A stretch of DNA of 64,000 bases from Castellaniella daejeonensis (lineage in GTDB: Bacteria; Pseudomonadota; Gammaproteobacteria; Burkholderiales; Burkholderiaceae_B), in the NCBI RefSeq assembly GCF_039523555.1, contig NZ_BAAAFN010000004.1:124001-188000 (forward strand), read 5' to 3'. The notes beneath the pieces are model-generated. The model had not been told where the DNA came from and ran no database searches. It saw nothing but the letters and a program-made list of their open reading frames with translations. The position numbers and the translations under genes are program-made. Below, in pieces: positions 43,623 to 52,786 of the stretch (position 1 is the stretch's first letter; each line of letters opens with the position of its first letter).

Positions 43623-43856
43623 TTAGGCGTGGTAGCACACACCGACGAACATCGAGGCGACTACCAGCAGCGCGACCAGCAGCACGATGTCGTAGCCGTA
43701 GTTCTGCAGCGTCTGCATGATGCCGCTGCCCTGGCCGCGCGAGGGGTCCTCGATGGTCGGCAGGCCCTGCGCCCGGGCTGCTAATGGCAAGCCCATCAGC
43801 GCCAGCGGCGCGAGGATGGTGGTGGCAACGCGATGGGGAGTCGGATGGGTCTTCAT
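43623..43856 (-). pseudogene. ICE conjugative-transfer protein TIGR03745, C-terminally truncated
   Basis: A signal peptide (MKTHPTPHRVATTILAPLAL...ARA) precedes QGLPTIEDPSRGQGSGIMQ and one membrane helix ending SMFVGVCYHA. Family members continue for about 40 more residues with a second helix. Here a TAA follows the His-Ala at the breakpoint with the integrase remnant. In intact ICEs this gene lies after RAQPRD and TIGR03758 genes, the order seen here. It is part of a type IV secretion (MPF-G) module. Confidence 0.82.
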
Positions 43857-43879
43857 GGCGGTCGGGCCTTTCGTGGTGG

Positions 43880-44113
43880 TCAGGACAGGAGGAAATAGGT
43901 CAGCACCAGGTACATCGCGACGAATCGCACGACGACGCCCAGGAACTGGCGCTGGGACAGGCGCTGCTCGGCCCACCCGGTGTAGGCGGTACGCATGGCC
44001 CACACCCCCCACAGGAGCAGGACGGCGAACACCAGGCCGAGCACCACCGTGGCAACGGCGGCTGGGGCGAAGCCGCCATTGGCCTGGAAGGCACTGACCT
44101 GGGCGGCGTTCAT
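43880..44113 (-). CDS. ICE conjugative-transfer membrane protein TIGR03758
   Basis: A 77-residue protein starting MNAAQVSAFQANGGFAPAAV with two membrane helices (VATVVLGLVFAVLLLWGVW and FVAMYLVLTYFLL) and the linking motif RTAYTGWAEQRLS. This is diagnostic of the TIGR03758 (PFL_4701-type) small membrane proteins of integrating conjugative elements. It is complete and overlaps the RAQPRD gene by four bases. Without the rest of the transfer region it has no evident function now. Confidence 0.87.
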   Translation of the reverse strand: MNAAQVSAFQANGGFAPAAVATVVLGLVFAVLLLWGVWAMRTAYTGWAEQRLSQRQFLGVVVRFVAMYLVLTYFLLS

Positions 44114-44475
44114 TGGGGTGCCTCCTGGTCGGAGGGCGGGCTGGACTGGCGGTAGTCACCGGACAACTCGACCGTATCGCGCGGCTGGGCGCGCGGCGGC
44201 GTCAGGTAGTCCTGGATGCCCGCCCGAACGCGCTGGAGGTCCTCGCGCAGGCGGGCATGGTCGAAGTGGTAGCGGGAACCTTCCAGCCTCGGCAGGACTG
44301 CGCCGCGCTCGGCCAGGCGATCGAGAGAGTCGAGTTGGCGTACGAGGGCTGCAAGCCGCGCATGCTCGGAAGTGGTATCGGCTGCAAGTACAGGCACTGG
44401 GCCGGCCAACAGGCAGACCAACAGTAGGCCCGACACGCGGCATCGCTCGGCGGTAGTCGTGGAAATTGAAGTCAT
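44110..44475 (-). CDS. RAQPRD-family ICE transfer protein
   Basis: A 121-residue exported protein. A signal peptide (VSGLLLVCLLAGPVPVLAA) is followed by LAALVRQLDSLDRLAERGA and then the eponymous motif RAQPRD in PPRAQPRDTVELSGDY. The ATG at 44475 is chosen since it begins the signal; a longer frame is less likely. It leads the three-gene ICE remnant and is coupled to TIGR03758 by ATGA. Confidence 0.9.
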   Translation of the reverse strand: MTSISTTTAERCRVSGLLLVCLLAGPVPVLAADTTSEHARLAALVRQLDSLDRLAERGAVLPRLEGSRYHFDHARLREDLQRVRAGIQDYLTPPRAQPRDTVELSGDYRQSSPPSDQEAPQ

Positions 44476-44767
44476 CACGCCAGTCCGGGGTTGGGATGGC
44501 GAAATGCTGCGGCGATAGGGCGCGAGTGACCGCAAAGAATGGGAACCGGGCCGTGACCAGATTCTTCGTTTGCTGCTCCTGGCAAATCCCGTGCACTACC
44601 GGGCGAGGGCTCCGGTGGCTCGCCGGTCCGTCAGTCGCGTAGATGCCCATTTAATCCGGGCAGATCAGAGAAAATCATGTCTAATCATGCTGGATCGTCT
44701 ATGCAAAGCGGCCGATTCATGCCAACATAAATAGGTTGCCCGTACTTTGACCTCACGAAGGGAGCCC
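44476..44767. promoter_or_regulatory. Divergent promoter region with AATCATG tandem repeats ahead of the defence locus
   Basis: No gene of its own. AATCATG recurs at 44673-44679 and 44683-44689, again a 10-base step, with ATCGTCT at 44694-44700 shortly after. The same TCGTCT word and 10-base phasing occur ahead of the related HTH gene at 7124. It probably contains the promoter and operator of the plus-strand locus (inference). Confidence 0.4.
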
Positions 44768-44965
44768 ATGTCGGATCGTTGGTTGTCGGTCGAAGAGATC
44801 GCCGAGCACCTTGGAGTGAGCAAAGACACCGTCTATGCGTGGATTCGCAGGCGTGAGATGCCGGCGCATCGCATTGGGCGGCTATGGAAGTTCAAAACGG
44901 CCGAGGTCGACGAATGGGTGAAGTCGGGCGGTTCTGCTGACGAAGAGGGACGGAAAGCGAAATGA
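44768..44965 (+). CDS. Excisionase/AlpA-family HTH protein leading the helicase-nuclease locus
   Basis: A 65-residue HTH_17 protein reading MSDRWLSVEEIAEHLGVSKDTVYAW, then PAHRIGRLWKF and EVDEWV. It is strongly similar along its length to the 69-residue HTH gene leading hsdRMS. The ATG at 44768 has GAAGGGAG at 44757-44764; an upstream in-frame ATG at 44747 would add seven residues. It is followed after 15 bases by the GHKL ATPase gene. It is likely a regulator of the locus, though proteins of this fold can also aid excision. Confidence 0.85.
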   Translation: MSDRWLSVEEIAEHLGVSKDTVYAWIRRREMPAHRIGRLWKFKTAEVDEWVKSGGSADEEGRKAK

Positions 44966-44980
44966 ACTGCGGGGGAGCAC

Positions 44981-46591
44981 ATGATCAAAGCTGCGGCGGG
45001 TAGTGTCATGACGAAGACTGTGCACTCAGTTCGACGCGCTGATTACTCGATCATCGCGCTTGATAAGTTCATCCAAGCAACCCGAGACTCTGGATACAAA
45101 GGTACAGCGAGCGCGATCTCAGAACTCGTTGACAACTCTATCCAAGCGGGCGCCACACGCATCGCGATCTCTGTCGCTGCCAAGACCAGCGACGACGAGG
45201 AGAAGGTGATAGAGATTTCGGTACTGGACAATGGCTGTGGGATGGACCCACCGACACTGCGTCAGGCACTCCGGTTCGGCGGGAGCACTCGATTCGGAGA
45301 CCGCCGAGGACTTGGGCGGTACGGCATGGGTCTACCCAATGCGTCGCTGAGCCAAGCGCGGCGTGTCGCGGTCTTTACGTGGCAGTCGCCGAAGGGTGCG
45401 CGTGGGCACGATACCCCGACCGTGTACTCGTCATACCTCGACGTCGACGAGATCGTGCGCTGCGAGATGATCGAGGTGCCCGAGCCGAAGGTGGTGAAGG
45501 TGCCGCCAAGTCGGTGCGCAGGAAACTCGGGGACCCTCGTTTGCTGGTCGCAGTGCGATAGGCTCGACAATCGCCGCGTCTCTACCATCGTGCGCAAGCT
45601 TGAGGTTGAACTCGGTCGACGTTTCAGGCACTTCATCTGGAAGGGACTGCGTATAACCATCAACGGCGATACGCTCGACGCCTTCGATCCGCTTTACCTA
45701 CACCCGAAAGCAGAGATTTCTGGTGCCCAACTTTTCGGTGAGGAGATGCGCTTCGAAGTCCGCGCCGATCCGCTCGATTCGCGGAAAACTGGTTGGGTGA
45801 GTGTGCGGTTTACGGAACTGCCGGTCCACGCGTGGCACAAACTTTCAAACGACGAGAAGCGCCGAATCGGCCTCTCGAAAGGTGCTGGCGTCTCAATCGT
45901 CCGTGGAGGACGAGAGGTAGACTACGGCTGGTTCTTCATGGGTAGCAAACACCGAGAGAACTACGACGACTGGTGGCGCTGCGAGATCCAGTTCGATCCG
46001 ATCCTCGACGAAGCCTTTGGCATTACGCACACGAAGCAACAGGCTCGCCCCCAGGCGCACCTCATCGAGGCACTCTCGCCGGATCTCGAGGCGACCGCGC
46101 GTGCCCTCAATGGGCGCGCACGCAAGGCTCACACAGCCGTGAAGGCGCGCGAGCGCTTCTCCGAAGCGGAGCGCATCGCCAATGAGCGGGACCACCTCCT
46201 ACGCCCCCTTCCGCGCAGTGTTGATCCGACAGCGCGGGCGCTGATGCGTGAATTGGAGGAGAGTCACCCGACGCTACGGGATCGCCCTAACGAGGCGGAC
46301 CGCTACAGCATCATCGAGCACTCGGTGAAAGACACGTCGTTCTTCACCCTTGCGCACGACGGGGACAAGCTTGTGCTCGTATTGAACCCTGATCACCCCT
46401 TCTACCGCGAGATCTACAAACCGCTCTCTGAGGGCGAGGTCTCTCGCGATCCGCAACTCCGCGCCAAACTCGAACTGCTCCTCCTCGCGGCGGCGCGGAG
46501 CGAAGCGGCCGCGCGCGGGAAGATCCCGGCGCTCGCAAAGCATCGGCTCGAGTGGAGTAACACCTTGGCTGCCTTCCTGAGCGACAAATGA
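44981..46591 (+). CDS. GHKL-type (MORC/Hsp90-fold) ATPase
   Basis: A 536-residue protein. The ATP-binding Bergerat fold is clear: N-box ELVDNSIQAG at 48-57, G1 DNGCGMDP at 83-90 and G2 GLGRYGMGLPNASL at 110-123. The order and spacing resemble MORC/MutL-type ATPases rather than histidine kinases, and no kinase dimerisation or receiver domain is seen. About 400 further residues hold no family I can name. MORC-like ATPases occur in several phage-defence operons, where they act as nucleotide-driven DNA clamps. The stop overlaps the next ATG (46588-46591). An alternative start is Met10 (MTKTVHS). Confidence 0.88.
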   Translation: MIKAAAGSVMTKTVHSVRRADYSIIALDKFIQATRDSGYKGTASAISELVDNSIQAGATRIAISVAAKTSDDEEKVIEISVLDNGCGMDPPTLRQALRFGGSTRFGDRRGLGRYGMGLPNASLSQARRVAVFTWQSPKGARGHDTPTVYSSYLDVDEIVRCEMIEVPEPKVVKVPPSRCAGNSGTLVCWSQCDRLDNRRVSTIVRKLEVELGRRFRHFIWKGLRITINGDTLDAFDPLYLHPKAEISGAQLFGEEMRFEVRADPLDSRKTGWVSVRFTELPVHAWHKLSNDEKRRIGLSKGAGVSIVRGGREVDYGWFFMGSKHRENYDDWWRCEIQFDPILDEAFGITHTKQQARPQAHLIEALSPDLEATARALNGRARKAHTAVKARERFSEAERIANERDHLLRPLPRSVDPTARALMRELEESHPTLRDRPNEADRYSIIEHSVKDTSFFTLAHDGDKLVLVLNPDHPFYREIYKPLSEGEVSRDPQLRAKLELLLLAAARSEAAARGKIPALAKHRLEWSNTLAAFLSDK

Positions 46592-48639
46592 CCAAAGTGC
46601 CCGGTAACACGTGGACCACGCTGGAGCCCCCGCTCCCGAGCAAGGCGTCGCAGAACGCCTTCGTGGAGCACGCGCGCGCGCTGGCGAAGGTGTGCCGGCG
46701 GGAGCGTACCGAGGAGGCGATCGAGAAGGCGCGCGGCGCGTTCGTGGCTGAAGTCACGGCGTGTCGTCGCAGTGATCGACAGACGCTGCTCGCGGCGGGG
46801 CTCGTCATAACCGACCTCGCGACGCAGGGCTGGACGGTCCGCGTGCGCAGCGAGCGCGTCGAGGTCAAGCCGCCTGACTCCGTCACCGACCCGCTCGCCG
46901 AGAAGGCACGCATTCGTCGGCAGGAGTTGGTCAAGCGCAACGCACAACTCCGTCAGCCGTCGGTGCAGCGGTTCCTGGAGTCGATGGAGCGCCAGCGTCT
47001 TCACGATGGGAGCTACGTCTCGATCTACTCGCTCATGCGCGACGGGCGAGATCTCGCGAAGGGCCTTCGGGAGGCGCGGACGCACCTCAACAACGGCTGG
47101 GCCGACGCGCTGTCGAAGCTCGTTGATCCCTACCTCCAGTTCGTCACCGCTGAGAACGCAGCGTGCGAGTTCACCGGACTGCGCCTGATGGACGTGTGGC
47201 GCTACTTCCGCCACACGTGGACGAACCAGTACACGAGCGTGCCGGGTCGGACCATGGTCTTCCTCGTACGCGACCGCGCCGCTGCCAACCACCCAGTGAT
47301 GGGTATCGGCGCGCTGAGCAGCCCGATCATGCAGATCCGCAAGCGCGATTCGTGGATCGGGTGGCACCCGGAGACATTCCTTGATCGCGTGCGGACCGCG
47401 CCGACGCGAGAACTCGCTAAGTGGCTCGTCGACACGCTCGACGCCGCCATCGACGAAATCTACGTGGCGGACCTGATCGAGGACGGCATTCTCTCGACAC
47501 GCGACCTCAAGACACCCTCGTTGGCAGTGATCGAACGACTGCTGAAGGAGAGCGCCGAGGCGCGCAAGAAGCACCAGCGCTTCGCGCGCTCGCGTGACTA
47601 CAAGCAGAAGCGCTCAGATTTCCAGGGCAACGAGTACTGGATCGCGAAGGCTAGGACACACCTGTTCCGCAGCAAGCGTGCGCTCGCCCTCTCAACGTAC
47701 CTCCGCGCGCGCGCGGTTCTAGACGAGGCATTCGACGGCAAGCCGACGGCGGAAAAGCTTGCCACGCTCGCGAAGACGGGGTACGGCAGCGACGCGATCC
47801 GCAGGGTGCTCAAGAAGGCGAAGGCTGACCGGGTTGGCATCGCGGTCGCAGACATCTCGGTATGCGGCGCAGTGCAGCCCTACAACGCGCTCCTCGGCGG
47901 CAAGCTTACTGCCATGATGGCGGCGAGCCCAGAGGTCGTACACCAGTACCGTCGACGATACGCACAGGCGGAGAGTGAGATCGCGTCCTCGATGGCTGGG
48001 CGACCCATCGTGCGTGCTTCGAAGCTTGTGCTCCTCGGTACGACGTCGCTCTACGGCGTGGGGTCGAGCCAGTACAACCGCATCAAGATCCCGGCGGAGC
48101 GTCTCGGGGGCAATGCGGGGGACGTCATCCGATACGCTGAGTTGGGTCGATCGGAGGCGTTTGGCACGTCGCAATACTCCGAGGAGACGGTCCACGCGCT
48201 TGTCGAACTTGTGCAGCAGTCCGACGCGCAGCGTGTGAACAGCATTTTCGGTGAGGGCGTGAGCCCCAAACTGCGCAAGGTAAGACAAGCGCTCGATCTG
48301 CTGAACCTGCCGTCGGGGATGCTTCTCCGCCACCACCGTCCGCGCATCGTGTACGCGGTAAGCCTTATTAAGAACCTCGACGACTACCTCATCGGCGCCG
48401 CCAAGCGGCCCGAATACATAGTACCGGTCAACGAGGGCGTGGCGGCGACTGCGGCGATCGGCGCGTGGTGGCGCGAGCGGTGGTTACGAAATCGGATTAT
48501 CTCCGATGACGTCCTCGATGAGGTTGAACGGCACACAACCGTCCGTCCGGTCACCCACGGGGCTCGTGTTCCTCTCCAGAGAGCCGCCCCCCAGCAGCCC
48601 ATGTACTCCGACCTCTCTCCTGAACTTCCAGAAGGATGA
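46588..48639 (+). CDS. DUF4338 (Druantia DruA-like) protein, enlarged
   Basis: A 683-residue protein. Residues 238-266 (MGIGALSSPIMQIRKRDSW, then IGWHPETFLDR) and 426-498 (CGAVQPYNALLGGKLTAMM, ASPEV, TTSLYGVGSSQYNRI) are the hallmark blocks of DUF4338, the domain of DruA. Canonical DruA proteins are about 400 residues. Here roughly 230 N-terminal residues and a 130-residue insert between the two blocks enlarge it. The gene is coupled to the GHKL gene by ATGA. DUF4338 proteins have no proven enzymatic activity that I can rely on. The assignment rests on motif recall and should be tested by HMM. Confidence 0.8.
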   Translation: MTKVPGNTWTTLEPPLPSKASQNAFVEHARALAKVCRRERTEEAIEKARGAFVAEVTACRRSDRQTLLAAGLVITDLATQGWTVRVRSERVEVKPPDSVTDPLAEKARIRRQELVKRNAQLRQPSVQRFLESMERQRLHDGSYVSIYSLMRDGRDLAKGLREARTHLNNGWADALSKLVDPYLQFVTAENAACEFTGLRLMDVWRYFRHTWTNQYTSVPGRTMVFLVRDRAAANHPVMGIGALSSPIMQIRKRDSWIGWHPETFLDRVRTAPTRELAKWLVDTLDAAIDEIYVADLIEDGILSTRDLKTPSLAVIERLLKESAEARKKHQRFARSRDYKQKRSDFQGNEYWIAKARTHLFRSKRALALSTYLRARAVLDEAFDGKPTAEKLATLAKTGYGSDAIRRVLKKAKADRVGIAVADISVCGAVQPYNALLGGKLTAMMAASPEVVHQYRRRYAQAESEIASSMAGRPIVRASKLVLLGTTSLYGVGSSQYNRIKIPAERLGGNAGDVIRYAELGRSEAFGTSQYSEETVHALVELVQQSDAQRVNSIFGEGVSPKLRKVRQALDLLNLPSGMLLRHHRPRIVYAVSLIKNLDDYLIGAAKRPEYIVPVNEGVAATAAIGAWWRERWLRNRIISDDVLDEVERHTTVRPVTHGARVPLQRAAPQQPMYSDLSPELPEG

Positions 48640-48641
48640 TG

Positions 48642-48791
48642 ATGAGTAAGTTCAGGGACATCCGAGAGAACACCTCGCTCGCGCAGGGAGTCGCGACGCA
48701 TTCCCCTGCGTACGCGATGGGGTGGTGCGCTCGGTCTCTTCACCTGACGACAACCGACGCACAGCGTGCAGTTGTGCGGCTCGGGAAGTGA
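48642..48791 (+). CDS. Possible 49-residue peptide gene
   Basis: Immediately after the DUF4338 stop (TGATGATGAG, so an ATG overlaps the stop) comes a 49-codon frame beginning MSKFRDIRENTSLAQ and ending RAVVRLGK, closing at 48791. GAAGGA just upstream could serve as a ribosome site. It fills most of an otherwise unusually long 164-base gap within a tightly packed operon. It has no recognisable domain. It may be a real small subunit or only a bridge that keeps ribosomes moving to the next gene. Confidence 0.4.
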   Translation: MSKFRDIRENTSLAQGVATHSPAYAMGWCARSLHLTTTDAQRAVVRLGK

Positions 48792-48803
48792 ACAGGTGTC
48801 CTG

Positions 48804-51692
48804 ATGGATCTGAGGGCGTGGAACCAGCGACTCGCAGAGCACTTCGGCGCCCTCGCGCGTGACCGCAAGGATGTCCCTGTCTTCGCCTTGGAGCACGGCC
48901 TCGCGCAGGCCGAGTTGCTGGCGCTGCAGAACACGCTGCGCGCTCACATCCAGGTCTCGGCGCCCGCGCGCGACCACCAACTCGTTTGGGTCGTCTACGC
49001 GGCGGAGATCGGCTACGGCTACGCGGGGAACGAGTATTGGCAGACCTTTGAGGATAGGACGCCGGGCTGGAGGTTGAACGGTAGACGCGATTGGATTCGC
49101 GATGCCTTTGTCGCCTTTCAGCGGAAGTTCGCGGGCGCGAAGCCGTCGGGCCCCTGGGCGGAGCAGTTCTCGATCATTGCGTGGCCCATCACGCACGCGA
49201 TCCTCCCGTGCGACCTGCAGCAGCAACTCGCGCGCATCCTCTACGAACTTCGGCACTCGTTTTCCGGCGAACTCTTCGATGAGCCGCAGCGCCTCGGGGA
49301 CTTCATCGCGGCGCGGAGTTGGAATACGTCGGCGCGCTTCCAGAACCTCGTGCAGGCGCCGGCGCTCGTCGGCCAGATCGCCGCCGCGCTCCTTCTCCAA
49401 GGGAAAGAGGGCTTCAAGACGCTGCTCCACCCGACGACGCTGAAGCGCATCGGCGATGACGTCGACAGCGAACGCCGCGGTCGCGACTGGCTGCGCAGCG
49501 CGCGCCACGCAGCGGAGGAGCGGGCGAGGATCCGAGGACTGACCATTGGCAGGTCAACGAACACGACGTTCCAGCGGCGTGAGGAGGCCCGAGAAGAGGT
49601 CGCACGCCTGGGCATCGAGCCGCGCCTCGTGCTGCGACCCATCGAGGGGTCACGCTGGGAGGTCTCTCTCGAAATCCCAGACCTCTCGCACCTGCTCCTC
49701 CGCTTCCCGCAGGTGCGAGAGGTCCTCACCGAATCGCGATGCACCGTCGCGGGCGCGGCGGGACGCCCGCTCGCGAGGGGGCGCTGCCTACACGGCCCCC
49801 AACGCGTCCCGCTCAGCCGCTGGCCCCAGCCCGACGATGTGCTGTTGAAGTTCGAGCGCACCGACGCGCAACTCGAGTACCTCCTGCGCGCGGAGTGCAT
49901 GCTCCGCCCGGGCACTTCATGGCTCTTTAAGGTCGCCAGTGATGGCCTTGCCTACGAGTCTCGCGGGATGCGCGTGCGTGCGGACTCGAAATACCTGCTC
50001 GTGAGCACCGAGCCCTTTGCCAAATCACCCGTCGCGCGTCCGGTCGAACTGGCGTGCCAAGGCGTACACGCCATGCTCCTCGACGTGCCCGCTGCGCTCA
50101 CGTCGGAGTGGGAGCAGGCGCTGAAGCAGTTTCAGGTTACCCAGGCGAAATCTATCGAGGTGTGGCCCGCTGGGCTCGCTGCGGTCGCTTGGGACGGTGA
50201 GGGATATGGCGAGTGGCTCGCATCGGAGACGCCGACCCTTGCGATCCGGTCAGACCACGCGATGGACGAGTTGACCATTGCGATGGGGGATGGCCCGTCA
50301 CTCTCGTTGACGCTGACCGACACGCCGCCCGGCGAGGCAGTCTTTGTCGAACTCCCGCCGTTGCCGGTAGGGCTCCACAAATTCAGTGTCGCGGCGCGCA
50401 GCGGTAGCAGCGCAGACTCCGAGGTGATCGGCGACCTCGACGTCGTCATGCGGGTCCGCGAGGCCCGCCCTTGGTCGCCTGGGTCGACCGCGCACGGCCC
50501 ACTCGAAATTGAACTCGACCCCGCCGCGCCCTCGCTCGAGCAACTCTGGGAAGGAAAAGCCGCCGTCCGGGTGCGTGGTCCTGCTGGGCGCCAGGTAATG
50601 ATCCGAGTGCAAATGTTCGTGAAAGCGGGTGAAGCGCCGTTGTTTGAGCGTCAACTGCCGCCGGTCACGTTACCGCTTCCAAGCGAGGAATGGGCGCGCC
50701 ACTTCGAGGCATACATCAAGAATGACAAGAGCGCACAAGGTGCATACGACGACACACACGTTTGTGAGATCGAACTCACCGCCGAAGAACTCGGTGTGTT
50801 CACGTTCCGCTTCGAGCGCGAATTCACGCCGCTGCGGTGGTCTTTGCGGAAAAATTCCTCTGGGTTCATAGCGCTATTGCGAGACGACGCTGACAGCGAC
50901 GCACCGGTTATCGAGCGCTATTCGTTCGAGAGTCCAGCCGTCGGAGAGAAACTTCCGAGTGGTGTGGAACACAACGTACCGCGCACTGGCGGTCTATACG
51001 TTGCAGCGAGCGGTGATTTCAAGGTGGCCATTGTTGTTCCACCTGTCGTGGAAACGCTTTCGGATCTACAGTTTGAGCCACGAATTGACGCTCGAGGTCG
51101 TACGGTTGAATCAATTGCTCAACTCTTAGCGTTGGCTAGACTTTGGAATTCGGCACGGCACTCTGGCGAACTTGTCGGGCGCGCGCGCCAGCGGCTTATC
51201 TTACGAGCTATTGCGACGCGCATTTCATCTCTAATCGGAGGAGACAATTGGAGCAGATGTGAACGGGATTTTTCTCGAGAAAAAATTGGAATAGGAATGC
51301 TGAGGCGGGCGATTCCGATGCAGCGGAATCATAAAAATAGTGATTGGCGGCCAATTACTTTTGATCAAATTTTCCCCCGAGATATATTGACGCGACTGGC
51401 GGACGCACCCTTGGCCGAGCGGGGCGCTGCATTTAAAGATTTTGCTGAAAATAGCCTAAGTCTCGAACAAGAAGGGAGTTTGCTCTGGCTTTCCGAATTT
51501 TCACTGCGGATGGCAAGCGCCCCTAGCAGCCTTGAGAATTGGGCAGGCTCCCATCTCAAAAAAGGAATCAATGCATTGCTGGGCGCGCCGTCGCTTGCTT
51601 GCACTGCACGCTTTTTGGTGCTCGCTATTGATCAGATGAGGACTGTGCCAACGGGCGCCGATGAGATATACGCGGGATGGGGGTGGTCATGA
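48804..51692 (+). CDS. 962-residue locus protein, unknown
   Basis: Starts MDLRAWNQRLAEHFGALARD, where the NxRLAEHF opening resembles large proteins of other defence loci. The body has no P-loop, nuclease or methylase motif I can find. The middle (about 550-700) reads like beta-sandwich repeats (PVGLHKFSVAARSGSSAD and similar), and the C-terminus is helical. The first 2.2 kb share the GC-rich, CTC-rich style of the locus. From about 51,000 to the end the DNA becomes clearly AT-richer with different codons. The stop overlaps the next gene's ATG (51689). It may fill the role of DruB/DruC-type large subunits; this is inference. Confidence 0.85.
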   Translation: MDLRAWNQRLAEHFGALARDRKDVPVFALEHGLAQAELLALQNTLRAHIQVSAPARDHQLVWVVYAAEIGYGYAGNEYWQTFEDRTPGWRLNGRRDWIRDAFVAFQRKFAGAKPSGPWAEQFSIIAWPITHAILPCDLQQQLARILYELRHSFSGELFDEPQRLGDFIAARSWNTSARFQNLVQAPALVGQIAAALLLQGKEGFKTLLHPTTLKRIGDDVDSERRGRDWLRSARHAAEERARIRGLTIGRSTNTTFQRREEAREEVARLGIEPRLVLRPIEGSRWEVSLEIPDLSHLLLRFPQVREVLTESRCTVAGAAGRPLARGRCLHGPQRVPLSRWPQPDDVLLKFERTDAQLEYLLRAECMLRPGTSWLFKVASDGLAYESRGMRVRADSKYLLVSTEPFAKSPVARPVELACQGVHAMLLDVPAALTSEWEQALKQFQVTQAKSIEVWPAGLAAVAWDGEGYGEWLASETPTLAIRSDHAMDELTIAMGDGPSLSLTLTDTPPGEAVFVELPPLPVGLHKFSVAARSGSSADSEVIGDLDVVMRVREARPWSPGSTAHGPLEIELDPAAPSLEQLWEGKAAVRVRGPAGRQVMIRVQMFVKAGEAPLFERQLPPVTLPLPSEEWARHFEAYIKNDKSAQGAYDDTHVCEIELTAEELGVFTFRFEREFTPLRWSLRKNSSGFIALLRDDADSDAPVIERYSFESPAVGEKLPSGVEHNVPRTGGLYVAASGDFKVAIVVPPVVETLSDLQFEPRIDARGRTVESIAQLLALARLWNSARHSGELVGRARQRLILRAIATRISSLIGGDNWSRCERDFSREKIGIGMLRRAIPMQRNHKNSDWRPITFDQIFPRDILTRLADAPLAERGAAFKDFAENSLSLEQEGSLLWLSEFSLRMASAPSSLENWAGSHLKKGINALLGAPSLACTARFLVLAIDQMRTVPTGADEIYAGWGWS

Positions 51693-52771
51693 GGCGCCTT
51701 ACCATCGAAGAAGTACACGCGCAGAAGATCCGAGAACTCGGGCTCGACCCAGAGGCGCTCGACCTAACGACGCCGGAAGGGCTTGCAGGCGCGCTGCGCC
51801 GGGCTGCGAGCTACCTATGTCCGTGCTCTGCGACGACGCTCGTGCGCGCCGTTGTGCGCCCGCTGCGGGGTTTGGTGCCCGACCTCGAGAAGGCGAAAGA
51901 ACTCGCCGAGGAGACTCTCGAGGCGATGGTCTCGCACGGCGACATCCTCGAGCAGCCTGAGGTAGAAGATAGGACGTCGACAGCGCGTGTACTGCTCTAC
52001 GCTGCGCCCGCGAGCTTCGTCGTCCGTCAGAGCGGGCTCGTGATCCTCCTCGGTGTCACCGCAGACCAACTCTCGCCACTGCCCTCGGAACTTGAACGTC
52101 GTATCGAATACCTCGGGCACGTACGCAGGCTGAGCCCGTCGCAGAAGAGCGAACACCTACGCGTCGAACTACACCAACTCGGTTTGTTCGAACTCTCGTC
52201 AGATACTTGGCTCAAGGGGCCGAAGATACGCAGTGCGTCGCAGATCCTGGCCGAGATTAATCACAGCCTAGATACTGTTCCACCGTCAAGGGACATCCCG
52301 GGACTCTTGCTCCTCGATCCAGAGAAGTCTGTCCGGTACTACCGAGGGCGCTGGACAGAGCCGAAAGCACAAACAGGGCGATTCGTCGCGCGGCGACAGC
52401 AAGCTTATGGCGCCGATCTTTGGTGCTATGTCCATTTAACGAACGGCCACCCCGCGCGGATGATCGACCTCCCACTACAGGGGAGCCGATGGCGCGGCTG
52501 CGACGAGGCGTGGCACCTCCAGATGGCGATCGATGCGCAGCGCGGCGCCCCGCAGCGCTTCCGTACCACCCCCAGTGGAGACGCTGTAGTTCTCGAATTC
52601 TTCTCGCCAGTGCCTGCGTGGGCGCGGCGACGGTGGGATGCGATTGGGGAGCCCGTCCCGAGCGCAGGATGTCTTTTCGCCTACCGAATACCCAAGACAG
52701 AGATCGATGAGGAGCGGAGATATATGCGCGAGGCTCTCTGGCTTGAAGAATTGATGACGAGTTCCTATTAG
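51689..52771 (+). CDS. 360-residue locus protein, unknown
   Basis: Begins MRRLTIEEVHAQKIRELGLD and continues with ALRRAASYLCPCSATTLVRAV and VSHGDILEQPE, which may be a winged-helix-like N-terminal domain (a condensin-type or wHTH start). The second half (YYRGRWTEPKAQTGRFVAR, YGADLWCYVHL) is beta-rich. No catalytic motif was recognised. The ATG at 51689 is coupled to the previous stop. Its place before the helicase and its size are like DruD of type I Druantia (about 350 residues), but similarity was not tested. Confidence 0.82.
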   Translation: MRRLTIEEVHAQKIRELGLDPEALDLTTPEGLAGALRRAASYLCPCSATTLVRAVVRPLRGLVPDLEKAKELAEETLEAMVSHGDILEQPEVEDRTSTARVLLYAAPASFVVRQSGLVILLGVTADQLSPLPSELERRIEYLGHVRRLSPSQKSEHLRVELHQLGLFELSSDTWLKGPKIRSASQILAEINHSLDTVPPSRDIPGLLLLDPEKSVRYYRGRWTEPKAQTGRFVARRQQAYGADLWCYVHLTNGHPARMIDLPLQGSRWRGCDEAWHLQMAIDAQRGAPQRFRTTPSGDAVVLEFFSPVPAWARRRWDAIGEPVPSAGCLFAYRIPKTEIDEERRYMREALWLEELMTSSY

Positions 52772-52786
52772 AAAAGGAAGGCGACC

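Noticed and set aside
43623..43720. Tail of the integrase frame after residue 144
   Set aside because: It is the antisense of the ICE transfer gene and has Arg/Ala-rich noise, so it is treated as part of the break.
48384..49508. A 374-codon minus-strand frame at the DUF4338/962-residue gene border
   Set aside because: Antisense to two plausible genes with coherent context; low-complexity Arg-rich peptide.
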